This document shows positions 1 to 9,915 of a stretch of 58,874 nucleotides of DNA, in pieces. The stretch is from Evernia prunastri. Taxonomy: Eukaryota > Ascomycota > Lecanoromycetes > Lecanorales > Parmeliaceae. The stretch covers positions 125 to 58,998 of the forward strand of contig NKYR01000179.1 of NCBI GenBank assembly GCA_003184365.1, written 5' to 3'. The notes below the pieces were generated by a model. That model searched no databases. It worked only from the letters and a program-made list of their open reading frames with translations, and had not been told where the DNA came from. Every line of letters begins with the position of its first letter. Positions within the stretch are counted from its first letter, which is position 1. Position numbers and translations under genes: made by a program.

Positions 1-127
1 GGCATGGGGGTGCACTCTCCACTGCTAAATATGCTGCCTCTGAGGATTCCCACTTGGGTTCCTCAGGATTCAGTCTATCTAGTAACCAATGTACGAGTTG
101 CTCAGTCACGCATGCCTAGACCCCGTT
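1..127 (+). repeat. 5' LTR fragment, direct repeat of 924-1050
   Basis: Bases 1-127 match 924-1050 over the full length with one difference (A at 21, C at 944). Because 924-1050 lies inside the 3' LTR, this copy is read as the corresponding part of the 5' LTR, cut by the window start on the left and the N on the right. Confidence 0.8.
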
Positions 128-128
128 N
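128..128. other. Assembly gap (single N)
   Basis: One ambiguous base separates LTR sequence from pol coding sequence. In an intact element several kilobases would lie here, so the N is probably a scaffold join across a repeat. Confidence 0.8.
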
Positions 129-488
129 AAACAGGGGGAGGTAAGCCAAAGCCTAGAGAACATGGAATTCGACGAAGGCGATGCACATGATTACGTGGTC
201 GCTGGCGTTGTGGATAGTGCAGTTTTTGAACCAGGCGAGGATGGCAAGGCAGGAGGCCTATACTATCAAGTTCACTGGGAAGGATATCCTGACTCAGAGG
301 ATACATGGGAACCCTACGAGGGAGTCTCCCATCTACGGAAGTTGTTAGGTAAGTTCCATAAGGAGCACCCTAACAAGCCTACAGCCGAATCAGTGGTCAC
401 CGGAAGGAAGCCACAACGACGTGTTTCAAAGAGACCTGCGCCGAAGAACAAGGGCAAGGGTATAGAAGGAAACGTTGAACATCCGTGA
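129..488 (+). pseudogene. Chromovirus pol C-terminus with chromodomain (partial)
   Basis: The frame is open from the N to the stop at 486-488 and the first 11 codons precede the first ATG at 162, so the true start is in the missing part. The chromodomain runs from about YVVAGVVDSAVF through YYQVHWEGYPDSEDTWEPYE; the WEGY and TWEP signatures of the methyl-lysine-binding fold are visible. A basic tail follows (KRPAPKNKGKG). In chromoviruses this domain sits at the end of integrase and directs insertion to heterochromatin. It is partial because of the gap, not because of visible mutation. Confidence 0.8.
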
Positions 489-769
489 CAGTGCTGCAAA
501 CGGCAGTACTCTTTTGTCCATTTTCCTACCTAACGAGGAGGTTTTATGGTTTTAACGAGGCTAGCCCAGGCATTGTATGAGACGGAAGAATAGGAGTTCG
601 AACGATGTCGATCCGACTGATTGACCCGGACTCTGAATCGGATGGATTTCAATTACTTGACGTTTGTCTGATGTTTGCTGACGCATTGTGGCATGGCTGC
701 AATGGGGTATCGGTATTCGACATGCTGTTGTTCTTTTTTCGGGCTTGCTATCTCACAGGAGCTCGTCTT

Positions 770-786
770 GGAAAAGGGGGGATAAT
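770..786 (+). other. Polypurine tract of the chromovirus
   Basis: A G/A-rich run (GGAAAAGGGGGG then ATAAT) lies directly before TGTAAGG at 787. This is the usual layout of the plus-strand primer site just upstream of the 3' LTR. Confidence 0.65.
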
Positions 787-1197
787 TGTAAGGGCCATGA
801 GGTCTCTAGGCATGAGGCGGCCTGTCAGAAGTCCAGGAATCCAACATACATCTAGGCCAGATCCGGGAGACTATCCCTCTGGTGCAGCTGTGCGGCTATA
901 GCAGTCGCATAGTAAGTTTGCTTGGCATGGGGGTGCACTCTCCCCTGCTAAATATGCTGCCTCTGAGGATTCCCACTTGGGTTCCTCAGGATTCAGTCTA
1001 TCTAGTAACCAATGTACGAGTTGCTCAGTCACGCATGCCTAGACCCCGTTACATGACTGCAGAAGACGACAGTGCGACTGCAGAAGTGTATTATACGATG
1101 CGTACGTACAACAGAGCAACAGTAACGCTACCGAGCAATCATAACCTATTGAATAAAGATTATCATTAAGTGTACTACAGGAGGAAGAGTAGCTACA
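787..1197 (+). repeat. 3' LTR of the chromovirus
   Basis: It begins TGTAAGG right after the polypurine tract and includes the segment repeated at the window start. The end is placed at a TACA at about 1197, with 1179 as an equally good choice, giving roughly 390-410 bp. The single difference from the other copy over 127 bp suggests a recent insertion. Confidence 0.6.
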
Positions 1198-1758
1198 TGG
1201 TGGAAACAGTGTAGTGTGTGCCAATTCCACTAACGCCCCACTAGCCCCCGGTAGGGCTGACTGCCACTATTTCCAACACTTTGAAAGGGGGGGGAGAGAA
1301 AAACACATTTTCTCGACAACGTCTCGTGTAATTCTATACTCAGCCGCCCCCCTTTTTCCCCCTTCAAAGTATCTCCAAAAGAACCCTCCCCCTCCTCGAA
1401 GAATCTCCCCCTCAAAGAACCCCCTCCGAAGAATCCTCTCTCGAAGAGTATCTTTCAAAGAGCGCTCTGAGAATAGTATCTCTAAAAGTATATCTTTTAC
1501 AATCTTATACCTCAGCAGCTTTTACTTTTATCGATTCATATCTCTAAGGAATATAAATGTAATTTGAGATATAAATTGATAAGAATTCAATCTTTTAGGG
1601 TATGAATGAGTATTTACCACAAATATTCCCACCCCCGCGCCGCGAACGTTTCCTCCTCTGGCCTCGCAATCACCAGGTGTTTCTATGCAAGGACTCTGAC
1701 CAAACTACATTTCACATGTCGCACCTCGCTCTGCTATTGAAGTGTCTAATGGTCTTCG
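1198..1758. other. Intergenic, no gene seen
   Basis: About 1340-1470 is a strongly pyrimidine-rich run with repeated CTCGAAGA/CCCCCTC units. It passes into AT-rich sequence to about 1600. The open frames here have low-complexity translations and are not called. Confidence 0.5.
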
Positions 1759-3057
1759 TCATGTCCTAGTCAAACTAACACGCTGCCAATGCCGCCAGAA
1801 GAACCAAGTCGCCATCGTAATGACCGTCAGAGGAATGGTGACGGACCAATATATCCAGAAATCCTTTGAAATAACCCAAGCCTCAGGCTGCGACTCGGTG
1901 GAGGGTGAGAAGTTGAAAAAGGTCGTGCTGAACAATGCCTGCTGCAGTTAAGTACTATACTTTTATCAGGAGTGCCTCCCGAAACCGTACCGAGACAAAC
2001 GTTGCGGGTAAAAACGTGAGAGTTACTAGAGCAACCGCACGCATGGCGGCTCCGTCATCTTTCGTTCCTTTGTTGATCGAAAGGAGGGTCTCGCTCTGGC
2101 TTTGAGCAGCAATGTTGAACGCCTGATGAATATCAGCCTTACCTCCAGTGCAAAAGATGAGTTTAACGGACAAAGTTGATTTCGTTCTGCAGTCTCAGCT
2201 GATTGGCTTCCGAGCGTGCTCCCAGATTTTTAATCATTTGACGCTGGAAATGCAAATATTGCTGTATTTGTGGTGGTGCCTTGGTTCCTTGGTTCACTTT
2301 GTGCTCTACCTTTGTGGCGAGTATCTCTTGCTGCTCGACAATCCGGTTGACTGTGTCCAAGGCAACCCCAAGAGTCTCAGTTGAATGTATAACGTGCCTC
2401 GCGAAGTCATGGAGAAACATATAGTCGGTTTTCCGGCCCGAAATCTCGCTTCGAGCCTAGCAACGGTTAGCAGCACGATTTAGTTGAGGCTGCACTTTTG
2501 AATACCAGTTCAATTCGTCGGACCCCATCTCGGAGCGCCCAGACAGACTCGTCGAACATTGCCAGGATCTCATCAAGAAGTACCACATGGCTGGCATATA
2601 TATCTCTGATATCGATTGATTGTTGGCGTGAAGCTAATGCTCGGTGTAGCCGCGTTTGTGATGCGTCTGGTACATCAAAGCAAAGAGTGATTGTGAATTC
2701 TGGGTTCCATGTGGTATAGAAGCTCATCTCTGACCAGGAATACGACGATTGCATAGGATCAAACATTTTGACGATGAACCGATACCACGTGTCTAGACTG
2801 ATTAGTACATGCAGAGATGCCTGGAGCGAGATAGTACTGTGCCCCGATATGTATCCATCAGCGTCGTAAAAGCTTTCGGAACCAAAGAAGCCATTAGATT
2901 TTTGACACAGTGGAGTCCAAAAGACTGGCGGGACTGCGTAGTGGGTTGACAGGCTGAAACGAAGATCTTCGCGTTCCAGGAACACCTTGGAAGAAGCAAA
3001 TCTATCTCACTGGTCAACTGAGACGAAGCACGATATGGGTATGGACAAGATCCACAT
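1759..3057 (-). CDS. CorA-like Mg2+ transporter-family membrane protein
   Basis: A multi-exon gene on the minus strand. Exons: 3001-2506, 2456-2172, 2122-1991 and 1938-1759, with introns of 49, 49 and 52 bp, all phase 0. The product resembles the large fungal family of CorA-like proteins: an N-terminal domain with LSTHYAVPPVFW and SNGFFGSE, then HDFARHVIHSTETL, then a cytosolic helix (NLGARSEANQLRLQNEIN), then TLTFLPATFVSALFSTTFFNF and a second membrane helix (DFWIYWSVTIPLTVITMATW). The canonical GMN motif of true CorA channels is not seen, so Mg2+ transport is uncertain. The 5' end is unresolved: an in-frame ATG at 3057 is separated by TGA at 3009. A 45-bp intron (3046-3002) would remove the stop and keep the frame, giving about 367 aa, but an 11-nt first exon is speculative. 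The 3' end is well supported. Confidence 0.75.
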
Positions 3058-4388
3058 GAAGCTTGTTCGTGGCTCTTCGCGCAACTGTAACGCTGTCAAT
3101 GCCACTGTGCTACTGTCGTATGTAATCCGTAATCATGGCTAACTAATTTCAATATCCCTTCGAACGCCACTCTCCTTGAACGCCAGGAGCCTTGAACTTC
3201 CAAAGCCTTTAGCCTTGAACACTTGTGCCTAAATCTGATGGTCTTACAGTAGTCCATCATGTTCACAAGCAGTGTCCTAGCCTCCGGCATATTTCCCTAA
3301 TCATGCAGAATGGAAAGTAGGGATTGAGACACTCCTGAACGATGTAATTGATCAAAGCTGGAATAGAAAGGCCAATCTTTTCCTGACAAAATAAAAAAGA
3401 TGGTAGGTACTATTACTATTCTAGGCAGTGTTGCAACTGCGGACGAGGCTGCGGATTCTTAGATCCTGTTCGCTGTCAGACCGCCGAGTGAGCGATCCTG
3501 AAGCCCCGCGAAAACCGCACAACTAAGGCGTTTCTTACCATTCAAGATAAATCGAGAACGAAACCATTGGTCCTGGAACTTTTCGTTCATGCCATTTTCG
3601 CTTTGACTAGATATATAATTCGCTTGTTAAGAATATGCACCCGTTAATTGGTCGAAGATTCATTCGAGTTCAAATTCTCTCTCAGCGATCTTTTTGACTA
3701 CTCTAGCCTCGGCAGCCCTACAAGGCTGACTTCGAGGAGCACGGGTGATGTTGCAGCTCATCCCGCAGAATCAGCTTGATTAAATCAAAGGATATTCAGT
3801 CCCTCCTTTGAAGACTCCCCAATATGCTCCGTTCGCAGACCCTGACACATAACCTACGCATGATTTGGGCTAGAACAACCTTGCTTCTCTCCCTGTTTTC
3901 GCGTGAGAAGTGAGGACTCTGGATCCAAGATTCAGCCACGAGGCATACTCTGCAATGTGATACAATCCTGCATGATGGTCGGGCAATGGACCATTGATAT
4001 TCATTGTCTTGATTGCGTAATCTGCTTACATGGTGTATGCAATGCCTGCACAGCTCCCGCTTCGGCGCTGACTGCACTACTCAGCTTCCGCATGGAGGGT
4101 CACCGACAGTCGTAAGCGCCTCTAGCATGAGCTTCGTCTAATGTTCCCACACCTTAAACACTGCGACGAGGCTGTCAGGCGCTCATATTCTCCTTCAACC
4201 TTCCTTCACAGCCTTCCTATTTTCTACAAGAATACTCGTCTCCAGGATGATCAGTGCCTTTCATACCTCTCTTTGACCAGCAGATTCTTTGCGTCGCATC
4301 TTCAGCAAGCTGCGAGTTATAGTGCTAGTGCTAGGCTGCCCAAATCAATCCAGCTTTTTTTTCTCTCGTCGTCCTGGATTCGGCTGGA
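3058..4388. other. Intergenic, no gene seen
   Basis: About 1.3 kb between the CorA-like gene (-) and the MFS transporter (+), so the two are divergently transcribed and share this upstream region. No recognisable coding, RNA or repeat signal was found. Confidence 0.5.
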
Positions 4389-6974
4389 ATGACAAGCTTC
4401 AGCGTAGGGGCAATGGGGAAACCCCACCTTGCGGGTCAGCCTCGTCGTACCACCTCGAACCTCATCGAAGACCCCAGCGCGCAGATACATGCTCCTTTTG
4501 ACCGACTCGACGAAGAGGAAGTGAATAGCAGAGTAGATGAGTTCATACAGGAAACCGGGCTTGGCCTGTACCGTCAACTTCTCCTGAAGGGAGCCTTCAT
4601 TGCCCAGAATGACCGGGCCTTCGACAGCCCTCGCGATGACAACTTGTCGCTCACAACTAAGGAGAGCACAAGCTTACAACAAGAAGAGACGAAACGATGG
4701 AAACACCCATGGGGTCTGTGGCAGTTGGTCATCCTTTGCGCTGTTGGGGCAGCCACTCAAGGATGGGACGAGTCTGCGATCGATGGAGGTAAGGCGCTAC
4801 AATACATGGCCAGTGTCTCTAGAGGGTCCCTTGCATGGTTATGTAGGGGCGAAAATGGCTAACCGCTGTGATTTGTAGCGCAGATATTCTACATTGACGC
4901 GTTTGGTATGACTGGAAATCCAATACGTATTGGTTTCGTCGCCAGTGCGCCTTATCTTTGTTGCGTATTCAGTTGCTGGTACGAGCAATCCATCTCCGGG
5001 GCGTTTGTGACTGACTTGAGCCCAGGCTCACCCAACCTCTGAACAAAGTACTAGGCCGTCGTGGCACGATTTTTTTCGCCTGTATATTCTCCATCGCTTC
5101 TTGTCTCGCGCAAGCCTTCTCGAAAAACTGGCGAATGATGGTCGGCTTCAGATTCTTGCTAGGCATAGGCTTTGGACCCAAGAGGGCCACCATCCCGATC
5201 TACGCCTCTGAATGCGCTCCTGCAAATGTTAGAGGTGCTCTAGTCATGTTCTGGCAGTTCTTCACAGCATTTGGCATCATGTTGGGCTATATATGTGGCG
5301 CCATATTCAGAGGTGTTCTCGACGGAACTAACGACGCTGTCTGTCCCCAGCCTCAGAGTCCTCCACCAAAACGTCCCTCTCCAAAATCACTAGAAGTACA
5401 ACAGAAACTCCTGTCTATACGCTGTGTGAGTGAAAACCCAGCGACTGCACGTTGTGCGCTAGAGACTTGCAATCTCAGATTGACAAAGTTGGTATGCTGA
5501 CCTGATGATGCATATTAGAGTCTGAATTGGAGGATAATGGTCGCAGCCCCTGTAAGTTGCAAAGAGTAAGAAATGTTCTCAGAATGATAATCGATTTCGC
5601 AGATGATTCCGCCGATCATTCTGGCAATGTATATATTCTACCAGCCCGAATCCACGCGATGGCTTCTCGCCAAAGCCCAAACAACCGAAAACAATGAAAA
5701 GAAGTTAAAATACTACAAGACTGTCTTTCAGGACTTGACTAAATTACGCAATTCTGACCTACTAGCCGCCCGTGATATGATCCTCATGCACTTTCGACTC
5801 AAAAAGGAAGAGGAGCTGCGGAAGCTGGCCAATACAATTTGGTATCGACGGGGTGTATACGAGTTATTCTCCAAACGACGGAATAGAAGGGCGGTGACAG
5901 CGAGTACCATCGTTATGTTTTTTCAGCAATTTTGCGGAATAAATGTTTGCCCTGACCTTAGCTCAAACCTCAGCGCATCCGTTATATTGACTGGCTCCAG
6001 GTTCTGATTTACTACTCAAGTTCGGTGCTCCAGGACGCTAACTATCCCGCTGCCAACGCCCTCCTTGTAAGTCTCTGACCTCCCCGCAGCTCAAGGGCAG
6101 TCATCTCGATGGATTCTAACATATCTGATAGTGGTCAATGGGTGTCGGTATCATCAATTTCGCTTTCGCTATTCCAGCTTTCTTTACCATCGACCGGTTC
6201 GGTCGGAGAAATTTACTACTTTTAACATTTCCCTTCCTCGCCCTTTTCCAGCTTTTCAGTGCCGTTGCATTCATAAAGGGAAACCCCCATTTGGTCATCG
6301 CCGGACTCTATCTCTTTGCCGTTGCATACAGTCCTGGGGAAGGCCCTGTTCCCTTTGTGAGTATTTCCCACGGTACGAATCTTTGCTACACATACAGTCT
6401 TCTAACATGTTCCAGGTCTACTCTGCAGAGAGCATGCCTCTGTACATCCGCGATCTTGGTACGCTCCATATTACCTCGTCTCTCAAATCCATGGAACTGC
6501 TCTAATGCTACCCAGGGATGGGCTTAGTCACCTCAATTTTATGGCTTTTCTACTTCGTCATCGGCGTCACCTGGCCCAGCTACGTTGGTCGTTTCACGTC
6601 AGGTGGAGCCTTTATGTGGTATTGCGCCTGGTGCATCATAGGCCTGGTTCTTATATACTTGTACGTGGCTCCCATTCATCACCAGATGTCTGCTGTCGCT
6701 GATCCTACACCGAAGTTTCGTCCCAGAAACCAAAGGCAAGGAACTCGAAGACTTGGACGAGACGTTCAACATCCCGACCAAAGACTTTGCGGCCTACCAC
6801 AGAGATCGCGCCATCTACGCCGTCAAGCGCTACGTCTTCCAACAGACCAAATTGACACCGCCCTTGTCCCCAACTTCCAAACCGACCGAGCTCACCACTA
6901 TATCCAGTTTCACAGACTATGGTAAAACGTCCCATGGACAATCGACCGGGTGGCAGCACGAGGGATGGCCTTAG
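4389..6974 (+). CDS. MFS sugar-transporter family protein
   Basis: Ten exons: 4389-4788, 4879-4978, 5026-5425, 5519-5551, 5603-5944, 6001-6066, 6132-6356, 6416-6458, 6516-6660 and 6716-6974. All junctions are GT...AG and keep one frame of 670 aa. Sugar/H+ symporter marks are present: GWDESAIDGAQIFY in TM1, PLNKVLGRRGTIF, GIGFGPKRATIPIYASECAP, PESTRWLLAKAQ, FFQQFCGINVLIYYSS, DRFGRRN, FSxESMPLYIRDLGMG-type text, and the closing PETKGKELEDLDETF. The 100-residue cytosolic N-terminus before TM1 and the long loop after TM6 are typical of a fungal subgroup of this family. Substrate cannot be read from sequence. The start at 4389 is the first ATG in the open frame; an in-frame ATG at 4413 is possible. 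No damage was seen. Confidence 0.9.
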
Positions 6975-7828
6975 CCTAAGTACGGTGGCGGGGAGCGTAG
7001 CATTCTGTTGTAGATGTTTCTCCCTGCGTGGCGTCTGACAATTTTATTTACAGGAGTTGAGGTGGCAGCAGTGCTCACGACGGTCCATTTGAACGGGTCA
7101 TCTAAAAGCCCGCCGGACTAGCCAGGAATCAAGCTGCCTACACAGGCTGTAGTCCGTGCGCTGCCGGGACTAGTCCAGATCCCTTTGGACCGTGCATCCT
7201 AAGTTCCCTAGACTTAGATCAAATAGAGTAATGATGTATACAAATTTGAAGCCTTACTTTAGACCAACGGTCTTAAACGGCCTGTCCACACAGCCGGACT
7301 GGTCCTGGACGGAATCCCGATTTCCAGTACCTTAGAACCCATCCTCCCGAACTTCCCGAACGCTGCAAGCTAAGGGTTACTGGTAGAGCATTTGGTCAGC
7401 GCTACAGTAAGCAATGTATACTGTGACTTCAGCAATGCATAATAAAACCCATGTTCTTCCAATTCGCGTCAATGGAATTCTTAGCCTCTATTCTCCATCA
7501 GTCTGCAACGTACAGACACCACCGGGCTTTTCTTAAAACGGTAGACGTCCTACCTGCAAAAGTTGCATATTGACAAGGACCAGTCAGAGAGCAGAAAGTT
7601 TGTTTGTGGCTGATATGCACGTCTATCCCGTACTGCTACTACAAAGCCCAGGGGATCTGTGATGTTGGAAGATCTACCCCTGCGCCGTGCCTGAAATAGC
7701 AGTCGGTTGCAACTCTTTGGCACAGCCCCCAATCCTTGGGATCAGAAATATACATCAAAATATCCAGTCTTCGCCAACTACCTCTCTTGCGATCAAATTA
7801 TTAATTAAATCTCTACACACTCTTCTAC
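6975..7828. other. Intergenic, no gene seen
   Basis: About 0.85 kb between the transporter and the small protein. Short GGACTAGTCC/GGACTGGTCC-like words recur around 7110-7310, but no element boundary could be defined. Confidence 0.4.
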
Positions 7829-8176
7829 ATGGATACTGTAGCCAACGGCGGCGTAACCCGAGGTGCCTACTTGGAAGGCAGAGACGAGGAGATACTGTAT
7901 AGACGAATGAGGGATGACATGATCCAGAAAAGAGAGGAAGGTATGTACCCATCTCGAAGCGACTACTCCGGTTCGCAAATAACAGACGGGCATGTGATAA
8001 TGCTGATAGCTAACCCCTTACGTATCGCATTAGAAGACGCAAAGGCCGGAATCGTCAGGACACAGAAGAAACGAACTTTTTTCAAACGGCTTTTTGGGTG
8101 TGGGTACCAGGACGAAGGGAGGATTGTGCCGTATCGGAAGAGGGACGAGGGCGAGAAGGATGGTGTTGTGCGATGA
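7829..8176 (+). CDS. Small basic protein of unknown function (84 aa)
   Basis: Two exons, 7829-7940 and 8034-8176, with a 93-bp intron starting GTATGT, with a GCTAAC branch-point match and a TTAG acceptor. Splicing joins KREE to DAKAGIV in frame and gives an 84-residue protein. It is charged throughout, with RRMRDDMIQKREE (probable helix) and a basic KKRTFFKRLFGCGYQ segment that contains its only cysteine. There is no signal peptide or membrane span. The perfect intron supports a real gene. I do not recognise a named family, although small fungal proteins with this MRDD...KREEE layout seem familiar. Confidence 0.6.
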   Translation: MDTVANGGVTRGAYLEGRDEEILYRRMRDDMIQKREEGMYPSRSDYSGSQITDGHVIMLIANPLRIALEDAKAGIVRTQKKRTFFKRLFGCGYQDEGRIVPYRKRDEGEKDGVVR

Positions 8177-9915
8177 CCCGGCTCACATGCTGACTCCCTG
8201 CGACGGATTGCCTGGCACTTGAGAGATTTTCGTGCCTTTCAACCTGGACGATTCTTCACGTTCCGTTACCCCCATGCTTAGGTAGATCATCGTGGCTACC
8301 ATCACCGGAAAGTTTCTATCGGTGTTGGCCATTCAGAGTTATCGCTCAGGGAAGTTGGGTGAGGGAGGCGGAGTGCGTGTATCATCAACATAGGTCAACC
8401 GCGTCAGGGTCCCAGCCTAGGGAAATCTCAGCTGAAAGATGTTGATCGAGGTTTTGTCTCCGTATTACTAGGAATGTTGGGCGGTTTGCAGCTTCCGACG
8501 CTACTCAATCTAGCTGCGTACCTGCTATGCAAACAGCATACACAGCTCAAGTCCAACAGTCAGCACGTAGGAGACGTTACATCCATGTCAAATTATCTCT
8601 CTACTCACCATGGAAAGAAAATTATCTGGACACTAAAGATACTCACATGAGCCACAAACCACCAGTTCCTACGATATCAGTGAGTCACTTACCTCCCACG
8701 ACACGACTGCCTATGGTTACGCTGCCTTTCCATCATAGATACAAAGAAACCGTTTAGGAAAGTTTAGTGAGAAATTGTTTCTTTTTAGGACTATAGCCTT
8801 GAAATGCCGCAGAACATTTGATCCAAATCCTAAATCATCACCAAATGAAGCAGAGTACACCCTTACCCACATTAGATTGTGAAGGCAACCCAGATAAGTT
8901 GATATAATTGTATATGAGAACCCGGGATTGATTTTATCAACGGCTGGATTAGACTCGAAGGATGGTGACTTTTGATACCGACTGTAATACTCACATTGTG
9001 TAATGATGAGGGCAACTGACTCCGTGGTACTTATCATCATGGTATACAAGCCCAATGAAGTGCGAGATGGCAGCCTCTGCGCCTCATTCGAGATAAATCA
9101 ATTCACTATGCACAAGAAACCACAGTTTGACCCTACAGAAGGTATTATTGGGTAATGAGGCGAAACATGACTAGTCTTCGGCATCGTACAATGTCGAGAC
9201 TTCAAGTCCACGGCGTTCAAGATGAACTCTGTGCACTATATGTTCATAACGCACATGTAGCATCGTTCACGGCTTGAATTAATGACAGTAAACCTCAGCC
9301 CCTCAGCATCCAATGAAGAAGGAATGATAGGAACAGCTTTTCAGTAAATAGCGAGTCTATAATCGTAGTAGAAGACTAAGGCGTAGTCTGCAAAAGCAGG
9401 CATTTGACGAATACGCAAACCATTTCTCCATTGATGATCCGCAAAATCTCTAAGCTACGTACGTTTCACAGAAAAAGGATCCTGACTTGCGGCATCGACG
9501 GCCTCGAAGACGCAATAATCGGACACACGGAAGATTGAACGGAAGGAATTGGAACCGAGGCGGTCCAGGGGGACGATTTGCCATTCTTTCGATACATGAA
9601 GACGAGGTCAATACAAGTTCCACAGGAAACCTTTACCATACATAGACAATACGCTCTGCCAGTCTGCATCCTGGAGGATTCCGAGGTCACTTGTAGTCAA
9701 CCTTTGCATCTGTACTCCGTAGGGCTGTTATCGATAAGAAATCTTGGCAGCAGTCATGACGCCTACTCTGTATCGGGAAGCAATTTAATCTCGAGTGTCT
9801 CCACAGAGTACAAATCCAAACGACTGGAGCAATTGACAGCTTTTTGAGCGTGAATTGATGGCGACTAAGCCAATGAAGACACTTTCATGATCAGCAGCTT
9901 TCATAGCAAGCAAAG
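8177..9915. other. Intergenic region holding one copy of a dispersed repeat
   Basis: About 1.7 kb without a supported gene. The open frames at 8717-9055 (-) and 9578-9847 (+) show no family resemblance. The first overlaps the repeat copy at 8766-8990. Confidence 0.5.
8766..8990 (-). repeat. Dispersed repeat, copy A (inverted relative to 19545-19775)
   Basis: Read on the minus strand this segment aligns along its length with 19545-19775. Shared blocks include ATCCTTCGAGTCTAA, CTCATAT, TCATTTGGT, TTTAGGAT, TTGGATCAAATGTTCTG, CATTTCA and AAAAGAAAC in the same order. Differences are mostly C/T and G/A, with a few 1-base gaps that break any reading frame, so it looks like an old non-coding or decayed element. 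Confidence 0.65.

Larger units (their letters stand above)
1..1197 (+). mobile_element. Ty3/gypsy chromovirus, ends only, interior collapsed at an N
   Basis: The order seen is: part of an LTR (1-127), one N (128), the 3' end of pol with a chromodomain (129-488), a polypurine tract (770-786) and an LTR starting with TGTAAGG (787) that contains the 1-127 sequence again. This is the order of a chromodomain-bearing Ty3/gypsy element whose gag, protease, reverse transcriptase and most of integrase are missing at the N. The N most likely marks an assembly gap of unknown length rather than one real base. The right end is uncertain: the LTR could end in TACA at about 1179 or about 1197. The left flank lies outside the window. 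Confidence 0.8.
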
